This document shows positions 27,462 through 42,375 of a stretch of 64,000 bases of DNA, one piece after another; the first letter of the stretch is position 1, and the number at the start of each line of letters is the position of its first letter. Location of the stretch: assembly GCA_963752755.1 (NCBI GenBank), contig CAVVZJ010000001.1, positions 744,001 to 808,000 on the forward strand. The letters run 5' to 3'. The position numbers were made by a program, and so were the translations under genes. The stretch comes from CAVVZJ01 sp963752755. GTDB lineage: Bacteria > Planctomycetota > Planctomycetia > Isosphaerales > Isosphaeraceae. The notes below the pieces were generated by a model. The model ran no database searches, was not told where the DNA came from, and saw nothing but the letters and a program-made list of their open reading frames with translations.

Positions 27462-28449
27462 ACGCCATCGCGTGCTGATCACCGACTTCCTCATCGAGAC
27501 CACCGTCGAAGGCCCCGTCCTGGCCGGCGCAGCCCGCGTCGAGACCGCCGGCGCCCACGGCGAGGCCGACCTGGCCGACCGCGTCGCCGGGGCCGACGTG
27601 ATGATCGTTTATCACGACATCCCGATGATGACCGACGCCACCTTCGCCCGTGCCGATCGCTGCGTCGGGGTCATCCGCGCCGGGGTCGGTTACAACAATA
27701 TCGACCTCGAAGCCGCCTCCGCCCGCGGCATCGTCGTCTGCCACGTGCCCGACTACGGCTCCGAGGAGGTCGCCGACCACGCGATCATGATGCTCCTGGC
27801 CGTCGCCCGGCAGCTCGTCCCATCCCACCAGTCGATCCGCGGCGGCGGCTGGGATTTCCAGGTCACGACCGCGACGCCCCGGCTCCGCGGCAAGACGCTC
27901 GGGATCGTCGGCTGCGGCCGGATCGGCACCGCCACCGCCTTGCGGGCCAAGGCGTTCGGGCTCGACGTCGTGTTCTACGACCCCTACGTCCCCCCCGGCT
28001 ACGACAAGGCGCTCGGCCTGCGCCGCGTCGATCGCCTGGACGACCTGCTGGAGCAGAGCCACTTCGTCAGCCTCCACTGCTACCTCGACTCCGGCTCCTT
28101 CCACCTGATCGACAGGGCCGCCCTCGCCCGGATGCGACCCGGCAGCATCCTGATCAACACCGCCCGCGGCCCCGTCGTCGATCAGGAAGCCCTGCTCGAA
28201 GCCCTCGACTCCGGCCACCTCCTCGGCGCCGGTCTCGACGTCGTCGAGCGCGAGCCGCTCGATGACGACCGCCTCCGCCACCATCCCCGCGTGATCCTCA
28301 CCCCGCACTCCGCCTTCTACAGTATCGAAGGCTTCTACGAGCTTCGCCGCAAGGCCGCCGAGGAGGCCCGCCGCCTCGTCCTCGGCCAGCCGCCGCGCTG
28401 CCCGGTCAACCTCGCCCGGATTAAGCAACGCCGGACCATCTCTGATTGA
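27454..28449 (+). CDS. D-isomer-specific 2-hydroxyacid dehydrogenase
   Basis: A 331-residue NAD-dependent dehydrogenase interconverting 2-hydroxy and 2-keto acids. The nucleotide site is GIVGCGRIG (about residues 150-158). The catalytic Arg is in NTARGP (238), the acid Glu in VVEREPL (265-267) and the catalytic His in TPHSAF (285). The sequence also has the family's VRAGVGYNNID-like segment (IRAGVGYNNID). It resembles the C-terminal-binding-protein/phosphoglycerate dehydrogenase branch; the substrate is not determinable. The start overlaps the preceding gene by 8 bp. Confidence 0.88.
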   Translation: MSERHRVLITDFLIETTVEGPVLAGAARVETAGAHGEADLADRVAGADVMIVYHDIPMMTDATFARADRCVGVIRAGVGYNNIDLEAASARGIVVCHVPDYGSEEVADHAIMMLLAVARQLVPSHQSIRGGGWDFQVTTATPRLRGKTLGIVGCGRIGTATALRAKAFGLDVVFYDPYVPPGYDKALGLRRVDRLDDLLEQSHFVSLHCYLDSGSFHLIDRAALARMRPGSILINTARGPVVDQEALLEALDSGHLLGAGLDVVEREPLDDDRLRHHPRVILTPHSAFYSIEGFYELRRKAAEEARRLVLGQPPRCPVNLARIKQRRTISD

Positions 28450-28454
28450 AATAG

Positions 28455-28606
28455 GAGTGACGCAGTGGGCCCTTCGCCTGAGATTTGGCCGATGCCAAAA
28501 GGAGTAGGTCCGACTTCAGTCGGGCCAGAAATTCTTGGGCTCCTTGGAATTCCGGCCCGACTGAAGTCGGACCTACTCCTCGTAACTAATGCCAACTGCG
28601 TCACTC
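28455..28606. repeat. Nested palindromic element (152 bp)
   Basis: Outer arms GAGTGACGCAGT (28455-28466) and its exact complement (28595-28606) enclose an inner perfect 27-bp inverted repeat (28500-28526 with 28554-28580) separated by 27 nt. The inner arm contains GTAGGTCCGACTTCAGTCGG. No ORF. The two-tier symmetry suggests a small non-autonomous mobile element or dispersed palindromic repeat; it could also fold as a strong cruciform or RNA hairpin just after the dehydrogenase gene. Confidence 0.75.
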
Positions 28607-28730
28607 TTTTGAAATTGTGAATGGCGGCTTGCGGAATCCAGGAATTCCTTTTTTGGTGACTCCAAATCGCGTCCCAACGTGAGCCCGTTGGTTTGTGATG
28701 CCTGCCCGACCGGATGGCCACTGACGCGAT

Positions 28731-28996
28731 CGTGTGCTATAATTAACGTTGGCTCTCTGGCAATCCGGTTGTGATCCTGACCCGCCCGACTGGCTGGCTC
28801 GGCGGTTCGGCGCCGCGACGATGCGGCGCTTCGCAGGCGCCGAACGAACTTCAAAATGGGTAAAATGGCCAGCGTAATTTCTGGTGACCAAAGAACTTGT
28901 GAAAACGATTTCGGCGTGATTCATGGCGTCCCCTCGGCGTCCTCAAGCCATCCCACCGGCGTCCTCCGGGCGTCTCCGACGCGTCGCCCCGGCGTC
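28731..28996 (+). ncRNA. Candidate non-coding RNA or long leader, copy B (upstream of transaldolase)
   Basis: Extended -10 box TGC-TATAAT (28735-28743), an exact consensus, with the GCGCCGAACGAACTTCA island starting 99 nt after the -10 start (28837-28853), AAGAACTTG at 28891 and GGCGTCCCCTCGGCGTC at 28925. All distances equal those of copy A at 10111. A perfect 10-bp inverted repeat GTTCGGCGCC/GGCGCCGAAC (28805-28814 with 28836-28845) overlaps the conserved island, so the island's 5' half could be sequestered in a stem. No coding frame. The transaldolase GTG is at 29083, about 335 nt after the probable start. Confidence 0.55.
28925..28996 (+). repeat. 11-nt-periodic GGCGTC array, copy B
   Basis: Slots at 28925, 28936, 28958, 28969, 28980 and 28991 read GGCGTC (CGCGTC at 28980); the slot at 28947 is degenerate. 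The register is exactly 11 and matches the slots of copy A at the constant offset of 18,620. Confidence 0.75.
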
Positions 28997-29082
28997 TCCG
29001 CCGTGCCTCATTCGCCTGGATATAGTCAAAGAAAGCCTGTTGGCCCGCTCCCCTGCGAGACCGCAATCGGAGGCCTCTTCCC

Positions 29083-29745
29083 GTGAAACTCTTCCTCGAC
29101 AGTGCCCAGGTTGACGAGATCCGCCACGCCCTCGAATTCTGGGACATCGACGGCCTGACCACCAACCCCCGTCACATCCGCGACTCCGGCAAGCCATTCC
29201 GACAGGTCATCGAGGAGATCGCCCGGCTCTTCGACGGGACCGACAAGCCCGTCAGCGTCGAGGTGGACCCGCGGCTCAACGACTGGGAGCAGATCGTCGA
29301 GCAAGGTCTGGAGTTGGCACGGATCTCGCCCAACTTCGTCATCAAGGTCGGCGCCGGCGAACCCGGATTCAAGGCCGTCCGCGAGCTGACGGGCCGCGGC
29401 GTGCGGACGAACGTCACGCTCGTCTTCAGCCCCGCCCAGGCCTGGCACGCCGCCCGCTCCGGCGCCACCTATGTCAGCCCCTTCCTCGCCTGGAAGGAAG
29501 CCCACGGCGAGGACACCACCCGGCTGATCCCCCAGGTGCTCGCCCTGCTCGCCGCCCACGACTACCCGACCCAGGTCATCGCCGCCGCGATCCGCAACGC
29601 CCGCCAGATCGGCGACGCCGCCGCCGCCGGTGCCCACTGCTGCACCACCATGTTCGCCGTCTGGCGCGACAGCTTCGGCAATCCCTTCACCGACCTCGGC
29701 AACCGCGTCTTCGCCGAGGCCTGGGCCGCCACGCCACAGTCGTGA
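29083..29745 (+). CDS. Transaldolase-like protein (small FSA/TalC-type)
   Basis: A 220-residue class I aldolase of the transaldolase/fructose-6-phosphate aldolase group. It starts at a GTG (29083) with GGAGG upstream. MKLFLDSAQVDEIRHA, GLTTNPRHI and VSVEVDPRL match the family, and the Schiff-base Lys is expected in NFVIKVGAG. The segment RTNVTLVFSPAQAWHAARSGATYVS is typical. Length fits the short type. It probably acts in the pentose phosphate or related sugar pathway. The candidate RNA at 28731 lies directly upstream. Confidence 0.85.
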   Translation: MKLFLDSAQVDEIRHALEFWDIDGLTTNPRHIRDSGKPFRQVIEEIARLFDGTDKPVSVEVDPRLNDWEQIVEQGLELARISPNFVIKVGAGEPGFKAVRELTGRGVRTNVTLVFSPAQAWHAARSGATYVSPFLAWKEAHGEDTTRLIPQVLALLAAHDYPTQVIAAAIRNARQIGDAAAAGAHCCTTMFAVWRDSFGNPFTDLGNRVFAEAWAATPQS

Positions 29746-30203
29746 GGCCTCGCGGCCATCGATCCGATCTGGGATCGTTGATTTCGGGCAACGCCGCCGT
29801 TCATGCATGCGCAGTTGCTTCAATCCAGCCTAGGATTCCTCTGAACGCCGCCCAGGGTGCCGGTTGACCGGGTCGCCATCGGAGGCGGTCTCGGTGCCTG
29901 CGGGGAACCCGGCGCGCTGGGCTCCGTTGGCTCGCGATTCGTGGGACTCGATCCAATCAAACAGTTTCCCATGCCCGCGTTGATTCTTGGCGACGCCGGG
30001 TTCATCGCCGACACCGTGGCCGCCGGAGCGCGTCCCGGAATCGGAGGGGCCTCGTAGAGTCGGGGGTTTCATCGCCGGTCCGCTCGTTTCGGGGCGGGTC
30101 GAATGTCCGGGTAAGGTTCGTGGAGAGTCCCGGCCAGACCGCGTTCGGGGCGGTGCTGGGCCGTAATCGAAACGTGTCGAGAATCGTTTTCCGGGAAGAC
30201 CGT
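29746..30203. other. Gene-free spacer between transaldolase and HD-GYP gene
   Basis: No ORF with coding bias, no strong palindrome and no clear promoter could be made out in these 458 bp. Confidence 0.35.
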
Positions 30204-31346
30204 ATGGAATCGATCAATCCAGGTTCCTGGCTACTCGCCGTGAAGGCCGCGAGCGAGGCGCGATCGTTGGCGGGCAGTGGCCCGACCTGGGAGGCCCTCG
30301 AACGCTATGTCGAGGCCCTCCAGGCCGCCGATCACCCTGATCGCCAGCGTCGGCTGATGCTCGACCTGATCCGCGACGCCACGGCCGCCGACGCCGCGTT
30401 CCTGTACTCGGCCGAGGGCGAGTTGCTCGACGTCAGCGGGTCGCGGGCACCGCAGCCGTCCGAATGCCGGCGGATCGCTCATGAGCTGCTGGAGGCCGAG
30501 GGGGAGCCCTCCGAGCCGCGGCTGTACCGGCCGACGCGGGCGGCGGCGGGTCCAATCGTGCGATTTCCCGGCGGGGTCGCGCTGTTCCGGCTCGGGCGGT
30601 CGGCCCCGGCCTGGGTTGTGGCCCTGGGCTGCGACGCCCAGCGCCCCCTCGGCGTCTCCGACCTCCGCCTGATCCAGCTCGCCGCCCGCCTGCTCTCCGA
30701 GCGGGTCCGCCAGGCCCGCGCCGACGGCCGCCTCCGGGACGCCTTCCTGAACCTCGTCCGCGGCCTCTCGACGGCCGTCGATGCCCGCGACCCCTTGACG
30801 CTCGGCCACAGCGAGCGCGTCGGCCGCATCGCCTCGATCCTGGCGAGGCGGCTCGGCCTGCCCGAGTCGCAGGCGAGCGACCTCTACGTCGCCGGACTCC
30901 TGCACGACGTCGGCAACATCAACGTCAGCGATGCGATCCTCTGCAAGGCTGGCCCTTTGACCGACGAGGAACGGGCGCAGAACGCCCGACACCCGATCCT
31001 CGGCGAGCGGATCATTGCCGGGGTCCGGCCTCTCGCCTACCTCCGGCCGGGCGTCCGCCACCACCACGAGCGCTTCGACGGCGCCGGCTACCCCGACGGC
31101 CTCGCGGGCGATGCCATTCCCACCATGGCCCGCATCCTCGCCGTCGCCGACGCCTGCGACGCCTTGCTCTCGCCCCGCCGCTACCGCGAGGCCCTCGAAC
31201 CCCGACAGGTCGAGGCGGTGCTCGCCTCCGGGGCCGGTACCCAGTGGGACCCCCGCGTCATCGGCGCCTTTCTCGACGTCCGGAAGGAAGTCTTTCAGCT
31301 CGCCGACGGCCCCGCGCCGATCGAACCTGGGGCCACCGGAGTCTGA
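30204..31346 (+). CDS. HD-GYP domain protein (putative cyclic di-GMP phosphodiesterase)
   Basis: A 380-residue signalling protein. The start at 30204 follows GGGAAG. The N-terminal ~170 residues resemble a GAF-type sensor (DATAADAAFLYSAEGELL). The C-terminal HD-GYP domain has GHSERVGRIA, LLHDVGNIN (HD at 234-235), HPILGERII, and HHHERFDGAGYPDGL with the GYP at 295-297. These residues bind the metals and cleave cyclic di-GMP in studied relatives, and the set looks complete. A PilZ protein lies 1.5 kb downstream. What the GAF part senses is unknown. Confidence 0.88.
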   Translation: MESINPGSWLLAVKAASEARSLAGSGPTWEALERYVEALQAADHPDRQRRLMLDLIRDATAADAAFLYSAEGELLDVSGSRAPQPSECRRIAHELLEAEGEPSEPRLYRPTRAAAGPIVRFPGGVALFRLGRSAPAWVVALGCDAQRPLGVSDLRLIQLAARLLSERVRQARADGRLRDAFLNLVRGLSTAVDARDPLTLGHSERVGRIASILARRLGLPESQASDLYVAGLLHDVGNINVSDAILCKAGPLTDEERAQNARHPILGERIIAGVRPLAYLRPGVRHHHERFDGAGYPDGLAGDAIPTMARILAVADACDALLSPRRYREALEPRQVEAVLASGAGTQWDPRVIGAFLDVRKEVFQLADGPAPIEPGATGV

Positions 31347-31470
31347 TCGAGAATGATGAGGGTTCCCTCCGCATTTTTCCTCAAGCGTGACCCCGGCGTG
31401 ATCCGAAGAACGATTCGAGCCGGCACTTTCCACACAATCGGCCCGGTCGTCCTTCGCTGCTGGAGTCCGC

Positions 31471-32688
31471 ATGAAACGCAAACTCCTGCTGGCCTGCGGC
31501 TCGACGCTGCTGGCCTTGCTGGTGCTCGAGCTGGTCCTCCGCCAGTTCGCGCCCCCGGTCCAGCCGGGCGTGGCGACGGCCGATGCCCCGAACTCGTCCC
31601 GGTATGGCTGGGCCCTGCCGCCGCGGACCTGGATGAGCGTGGCCGACCCGGACACCGGCCGCCTGTCGTACTTCCGCACCAACTCCCGTGGCTGGAAGGA
31701 TCGCGAGCACACGCTGGCCAAGCCCGCCGACACCTTCCGGATCGTCGTGCTCGGCGACTCGTACACCTATGGCGTCGTGCCGCTCGACCAGCAATACACG
31801 ACCCGCCTCGAAGCCTTGCTCCATGAGCGCGGCTGGCCCGATTGCGAGGTCATCAGCCTGGGCGTCTCCGGCTGGGGCACCGACCAGGCGCTCGAAGCCC
31901 TCGTCTCCGAGGGTCTCGCCTACCAACCCGACCTGGTCCTCTACCAGTTCTGCAGCAACGACCTGCTGGAGAACCTCCACCCTGAGCCCGACCTGCCGCT
32001 GCCGACGCCCTTCCACCGGATCAAGCACTTTCGCTACGTGCTTCGCCCCGACGGCACGCTCGCGAAGGTCTCGATCCCCGTTAAGCCGCGCCACCTCTCG
32101 ATCGGCCAGCGCCTCCGCCGTGCCTCGGGGCAGATCGCGATCGTGAATCTTCTCGACCGCGCCCTCCATGCCTCCCGGAAGCCGAAGACGAAAGCCCTCG
32201 ACGGCGCCACCGCGTTGCGCTCCAACGCCATCGATCCCGCCTCGCCTTACTTCCTCTACGCCCAGGGCGACGAGCCCGCCGGCACCCGCCACGCCTGGGA
32301 GCTGCTCGATGCCCTGATCCGCCGGATGCGGGATGAGGCCCGACGCCAAGGCGCCGAGTTCGTCGTCTTCTCCGAGTCGGGCGACGCCGGTCGTCGTCGC
32401 TGGTTCCTCGACCAGGGGCTAATCCGCCCCGGTCCGGAGGGCGACGTCGTGCCCATAGGCGATTCCTCCGAACCGGTCGATCTGCAGCGCCCCTTGAAAG
32501 ACCTCGCCCGCCTCTGCGAGGCCGCCGGCATTCCCTTGATCCGCCCGACGCGCTCCTACACCCGCTATCACCACGACTCCCACACCAACGCCGAGGGCAA
32601 CGCCCGCATGGCCGCCGACATTGCCGACTTCCTCAACAAAGCGCCCCGACTCGCCGCGTCCTCCTCCCCAGCCGACGTGGCACGCTGA
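31471..32688 (+). CDS. Membrane-anchored SGNH/GDSL hydrolase-like protein
   Basis: A 405-residue protein with a signal anchor (about residues 5-26). The SGNH blocks are present: VVLGDSYTYG (Ser97), FCSNDLLEN with the block III Asn, and a late DSHTNAEGN that supplies the Asp/His pair. Such enzymes remove or transfer acyl groups on extracellular carbohydrate; AlgX/DltD-like O-acetylation is an alternative. It starts 124 bp after the HD-GYP gene. No frame break. Confidence 0.78.
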   Translation: MKRKLLLACGSTLLALLVLELVLRQFAPPVQPGVATADAPNSSRYGWALPPRTWMSVADPDTGRLSYFRTNSRGWKDREHTLAKPADTFRIVVLGDSYTYGVVPLDQQYTTRLEALLHERGWPDCEVISLGVSGWGTDQALEALVSEGLAYQPDLVLYQFCSNDLLENLHPEPDLPLPTPFHRIKHFRYVLRPDGTLAKVSIPVKPRHLSIGQRLRRASGQIAIVNLLDRALHASRKPKTKALDGATALRSNAIDPASPYFLYAQGDEPAGTRHAWELLDALIRRMRDEARRQGAEFVVFSESGDAGRRRWFLDQGLIRPGPEGDVVPIGDSSEPVDLQRPLKDLARLCEAAGIPLIRPTRSYTRYHHDSHTNAEGNARMAADIADFLNKAPRLAASSSPADVAR

Positions 32689-32844
32689 GCCCTCGATCGT
32701 TGCGTGCAATCGTCATGGCGTGTCATTTCGCCAACGATTCAGTCCACGCATGCTCCCTTGGCCTAGGGTTCCCATGAAGTCGCCCAGTCCCACGCGGGAT
32801 GGGGCGCAGCCTTCGAATACCGCCCCGAAGGGAGCCAGACCACC

Positions 32845-33237
32845 ATGTCCCCAAGCGTTATCGACACGCCCCAGTTCGCCACCCAACGCCTTGATGGTGC
32901 CATCAGCCTTGTTGAGAGACGTCAGAGCGTCCGCTATGACGCCGTCGCTTATCGAAGTTGGATCGGCTGGTGGGACGGTGACAACTTCGAGGTGGCGACG
33001 GCCATCCTCGCCAATATCAGCCGGGGTGGCGCGATGGTCAATACGATCTATCACCCGCCAGCCGGCTCGCGAATCTGGTTCTGCCTGCACGCCGACCCCT
33101 GGATTGGCTCGGTCTCGGCGACCGTCCTGGAAGCTTCTTCCTGCGGGATCGATCAGTGCCGCGTCCGCATCGCCTTCGACGAGCCTTGCCCGGACTCCGT
33201 CTTCGCGGCCGCCGTGCTTGGCCTCGAAGCCGCTTGA
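32845..33237 (+). CDS. PilZ domain protein (putative cyclic di-GMP receptor)
   Basis: A 130-residue single-domain protein. It has the two binding motifs of PilZ: the Arg-rich ERRQSVRYDA (RxxxR) and ANISRGGAM, which matches the D/NxSxxG element. The beta-barrel then continues through SRIWFCLHADPW and RVRIAFDEP. No output domain, so it probably acts by protein contact. Its nearness to the HD-GYP gene supports a local cyclic di-GMP circuit, an inference from position. Confidence 0.8.
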   Translation: MSPSVIDTPQFATQRLDGAISLVERRQSVRYDAVAYRSWIGWWDGDNFEVATAILANISRGGAMVNTIYHPPAGSRIWFCLHADPWIGSVSATVLEASSCGIDQCRVRIAFDEPCPDSVFAAAVLGLEAA

Positions 33238-33259
33238 ATGGTGCCTCTGCCGGAGGCGG

Positions 33260-33296
33260 ACAAGGCCGCCCGTCACTCGGCGACGAGCGGCCTTGT
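33260..33296. terminator. Hairpin between convergent PilZ and glnN genes
   Basis: ACAAGGCCGC (33260-33269) pairs exactly with GCGGCCTTGT (33287-33296). Placement between convergent stops suggests a two-way terminator. Confidence 0.6.
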
Positions 33297-33330
33297 GAGT
33301 GTCTCGGAGGCGGATCGCGACCGGCCTTCC

Positions 33331-35526
<2,196 letters not shown>

Positions 35527-36116
35527 GGCGTTCTGGCTCCATCAACGCAGGGATGCGCCGCGTGGATTTGGGGTGTGATCAACGCAGCCGGGACGCGCCG
35601 GGGCAACCGATCGTGGTCGTCCCGGGCCGTTCGCGGTGGGTGGACGCGCAACCTCGGCGACGGGGCCGGGGCGCACAGCGCCCCGCCGACGCGACGCGGT
35701 CCATTTCTCTGGAGACCAGACGCCCAACCTTTGAAGGGGGAGAGGACCTGAAGGGCCGGACGTCACGCGACCTGCGACGTCGAATCGGTCGTACCTGGTC
35801 GGACCTGGCAGGAGAGATGCTGGCCCCCCGGCGACCCGGCGTCACGTTCGCATGGGGCTGAATTATATCGCGACGCTCCCCTGATCGCCAGACCCTAGAT
35901 GAAGGCGGTCGCTGCTGCGGGAAGTTCGGGCGGTCAGCGTGGTTGCGTCGTCTGTATGGATTCTCCGATCCTGAACATTTCGCCGGGTCGTCGCGAAGTA
36001 GGGAGGTCGTCCCGGACCGGGCGTGGCGGCCGGCAAGTCGCCCGGCGATGCGGCCGGGCCGGGACGTCCAATGAGGGACAAGGACGAGGCGGCAGGGTCG
36101 GCCCACGCGGTCTGCC
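35527..36116. other. Divergent spacer between glnN and secA
   Basis: No gene. A direct repeat ATCAACGCAG occurs at 35541-35550 and 35578-35587, just upstream of glnN, a possible operator pair. The only -10-like box facing glnN is at 35862-35867. The rest is GC-rich without visible structure. Confidence 0.4.
35862..35867 (-). promoter_or_regulatory. Possible -10 box facing glnN
   Basis: Reading leftwards the sequence is GATATAATTC, an exact TATAAT in very GC-rich surroundings. A weak TGGCGA lies 17 bases upstream. It would give glnN a leader of about 330 nt. Confidence 0.35.
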
Positions 36117-36143
36117 TTGACCGTTGGGAAGAATCGCTATAAA
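36117..36143 (+). promoter_or_regulatory. Sigma-70-like promoter for secA
   Basis: TTGACC at 36117-36122 and TATAAA at 36138-36143 with a 15-bp spacer, in an AT-rich island 46 bp before the secA start. Confidence 0.55.
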
Positions 36144-36189
36144 TTTTACCCTTTGCGAGACTTACAACCGTCCCGCGGGGGCGCGAAGG

Positions 36190-39837
<3,648 letters not shown>

Positions 39838-40441
39838 GGGAGGGCTCGCGAAAATCTGGGTTGTGCACGCCCGGCGGTCGGTTCGATTTCAGTCGGGCGT
39901 ACGAGAACTCCGCTTTACCCGAAGCGACCGACTTCGAATCGAGCTTTTCGACAGAGCATGGTCGTGCGGGAAGCACGCCGTCTTGCTCAAAAGCCGAACG
40001 ATGGACCTCTGAAGCGCGCCGAATTGAGGACGGCGGGCTTCACACGCCCGACGGAACCGCGTCGCGGTCTTGAAAGGATTGCCGTCCGCGACCCCGCGGA
40101 TTGGCAGCTTTGACAATCCGAGGGCCGGGCCGATCGGCGGCGTATCCCTCCGAATTTCTCGTCCTCCCTGCGGACGAATCCATGGCGGCGATGCCACCGG
40201 GGATCGTCTTCCCACGCAGAATGGGGGAAGGAGGTTAGGGAGCGGCCAGCGGACGTTCTGCCGCTGGCGGCGACGGCTGATCTCCGGTCGGGGGAGACGG
40301 GATCAGGGTCCGTCGGGCACGTCGGTTGCAATGCCCCACCCTTTCTCCAACGAGGAAGCCGAGCCCCGGCCGCCGCGTGAGGGATCGAGGCGTGCCGGCG
40401 CAGATGAGACTAGACGACGCGACGGGAAAGGAATCCCCCCG
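39838..40441 (+). other. Gene-free spacer between secA and waaA
   Basis: No ORF with coding bias in 604 bp. A short hairpin CCAGCGG/CCGCTGG lies at about 40248-40271. No T-tract or clear promoter seen. Confidence 0.35.
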
Positions 40442-41760
40442 ATGGCTCACCTGCTCGATCTGCTGTATCTGGTCCTGCTGGCGATGGCCTCACCGATCTG
40501 GTGTATAAGGCCTGGCGAGAGGGCAAGTATCGCGAGGGCTGGGCGGCCAAGCTGCTCGGCCGGGCCCCGAGGCGGATCGGCGAGCGGCCTTGCCTCTGGT
40601 TCCATGCCGTCAGCGTCGGCGAGGTGAAGCTGCTCCGGCCGATGATCGAGGACCTGGAGCGCCGTCGACCCGACTGGGAAGTCGTGATCTCGACCACCAC
40701 GCCGACCGGTCTGGCGGTGGCTCGTCGCGAATATCCGGATCTGGTGACGTTTTACGTTCCGCTCGATTTCTCCTGGGCGGTCCGTCGCGCCGTGGGGCGG
40801 GTCCGGCCGACGGTGCTGGCCCTCGTCGAGCTGGAACTCTGGCCGAACCTGATCGCGACGGCCAAGGGCGCCGGGCGCGGGTGGCCGTCGTCAACGGCCG
40901 GCTCAGCGCCCGGAGCTACCGGGGCTATCGCAAGATCCGCTGGGCGATGGGCCCGACCCTCTGGCGGCTCGACTGCGTGGCGGCGCAGACGGTCGAGTAC
41001 GCCGAGCGGTTCATCGACCTGGGCGTGCCTCGCGATCGAGTCCAGGTCACCGGCTCGGTGAAGTACGACGGCCTGGAGTCGGACCGCGACAATTCGTTGA
41101 CGCGAGCGATCCGCAAGGCGCTGGGGCTCTCGTCAGCCGATGTGGTGTTCGTCGCCGGTAGCACGATGGAGGGCGAGGAGGCCGCGGCGCTGGCGGCGTA
41201 CCGATCGGCTCGGACACGGAATTCGAGCCTGCGACTGGTCCTCGTGCCAAGGCATGTCGAGCGGTTCGAGAAGGTGGCGGTCTGGCTGGTCGATCAGGGC
41301 GAGCGGCTGGTCCGCCGGAGCCGGCCGGGTGAGGTGTCGGGGAAAGGGTCGGAGCCGCCGGTCTATCTGATCGACACGATGGGCGAGCTCTCGGCGGTCT
41401 GGGGCCTGGCCGACGTGGCATTCGTGGGCGGCAGCCTGTTTCCGGGTCGGGGCGGTCAGAACATGATGGAGCCGGCCGCCTTCGGTGCCGCGGTCCTCTT
41501 CGGGCCGCACACCGAGAACTTCCGAGAAGCCGTCGAGGGTCTGCTCGCCCGGGGCGGGGCCCGCCGGCGTGGCCGACGCCGCCGAACTGGCCCGAGTCCT
41601 GTGTGACGACCTCGACGACCCCGAGTCCGCCGAGGCCCGCGGCGCCGCGGGCCGCACCTTCGTGCTCGCCCAGGACGGGGCTTCCTCGCGGACCCTGGCC
41701 GAGCTGGATCGGCTCGTCAACGGGGGCCTTGGCCCGTTGCCGGAGATGGCAGCGGCCTGA
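40442..41760 (+). CDS. waaA: 3-deoxy-D-manno-octulosonic acid (Kdo) transferase (three frame breaks)
   Basis: Inner-membrane enzyme adding Kdo to lipid A precursors, so the organism should make Kdo-type lipopolysaccharide. The ATG at 40442 follows AAGGA and is followed by the N-terminal anchor LLDLLYLVLLAMA. WFHAVSVGEVKLLRPMIEDL, ISTTTPTGLAVAR, ALVELELWPNLI and VTGSVKYDG are family hallmarks, and DVAFVGGSLFPGRGGQNMMEPAAFG is the conserved C-terminal donor region. Breaks near 40490, 40875 and 41562. At the first two a base seems to be missing rather than added. A MITE-like element begins 56 bp after the stop. Confidence 0.85.
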
Positions 41761-41816
41761 ACGGGACCCGTCGCTCGGGTCGATCCGGAATCCTCCCGAC
41801 CCGGCGTCCGCGGCGG

Positions 41817-42004
41817 TTAGTACTACGCCGTTACGATGCCTCGCCCGATAGGCGTGAGTGCGTGCTATTTCTTGCTGCAAAATTCTTGATAACGCAGTAG
41901 TTACGCCGGATCACATGGATGCAATTGCCAGCATTCTTCGCTCCAATCGATGCCATAACTTCTTTTTGTGTAAAAGGTTGCGGAATATAACGGAGTGGTG
42001 TTAG
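41817..42004. mobile_element. MITE-like element, copy A (degenerate)
   Basis: 188 bp bounded by direct TTAG duplications (41817-41820 and 42001-42004). Inside are imperfect terminal inverted repeats, TACTACGCCGTTACG at the left and the near-complement TATAACGGAGTGGTG at the right. The internal part shares ACATGGATGCAATTGCCA-type sequence with copy B at 59694. It is far more AT-rich than its surroundings and carries no ORF, so it is non-autonomous. Confidence 0.7.
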
Positions 42005-42040
42005 GAGGCGTCCAAGAACGACTTCGGAGTTTCGGCTCCC

Positions 42041-42097
42041 GTGGGATAGCCGCCCCCGGCTGTCGGCTGTCGGGACAGCCGGGGGCGACTGTCCCAC
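42041..42097. repeat. REP-like palindrome next to MITE copy A
   Basis: Arms at 42041-42064 and 42074-42097 match at 22 of 24 positions and contain AGCCGCCCCCGGCTGTC. The same core occurs beside MITE copy B. No coding content; the remaining spacer to 42375 shows nothing else clear. Confidence 0.65.
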
Positions 42098-42375
42098 ACG
42101 AAGTGGTTCTGGGATGGCCCCTTAGTCTGGGTCGTCCGGGATTTCCGGGACGGGCGGGAACGGAAGATCGCGCTTGATCACAGGACGGCCTTACGTCAGA
42201 CTGGCGCGACGTTCGGCACGGCGGCGGTCGTCCGACGACCGCGCCGGGTCTGGTTCCTAAACGCCCGTCACTTTGAGTCCAGACGGACCAGGGTTCACGG
42301 TCGATCCGGCCGGGGTCATGCCTCGCGCGAGGTCGCAGCCCGGCGGGGCGGTGTTTTTTAAAGCGGGAGAATGAC

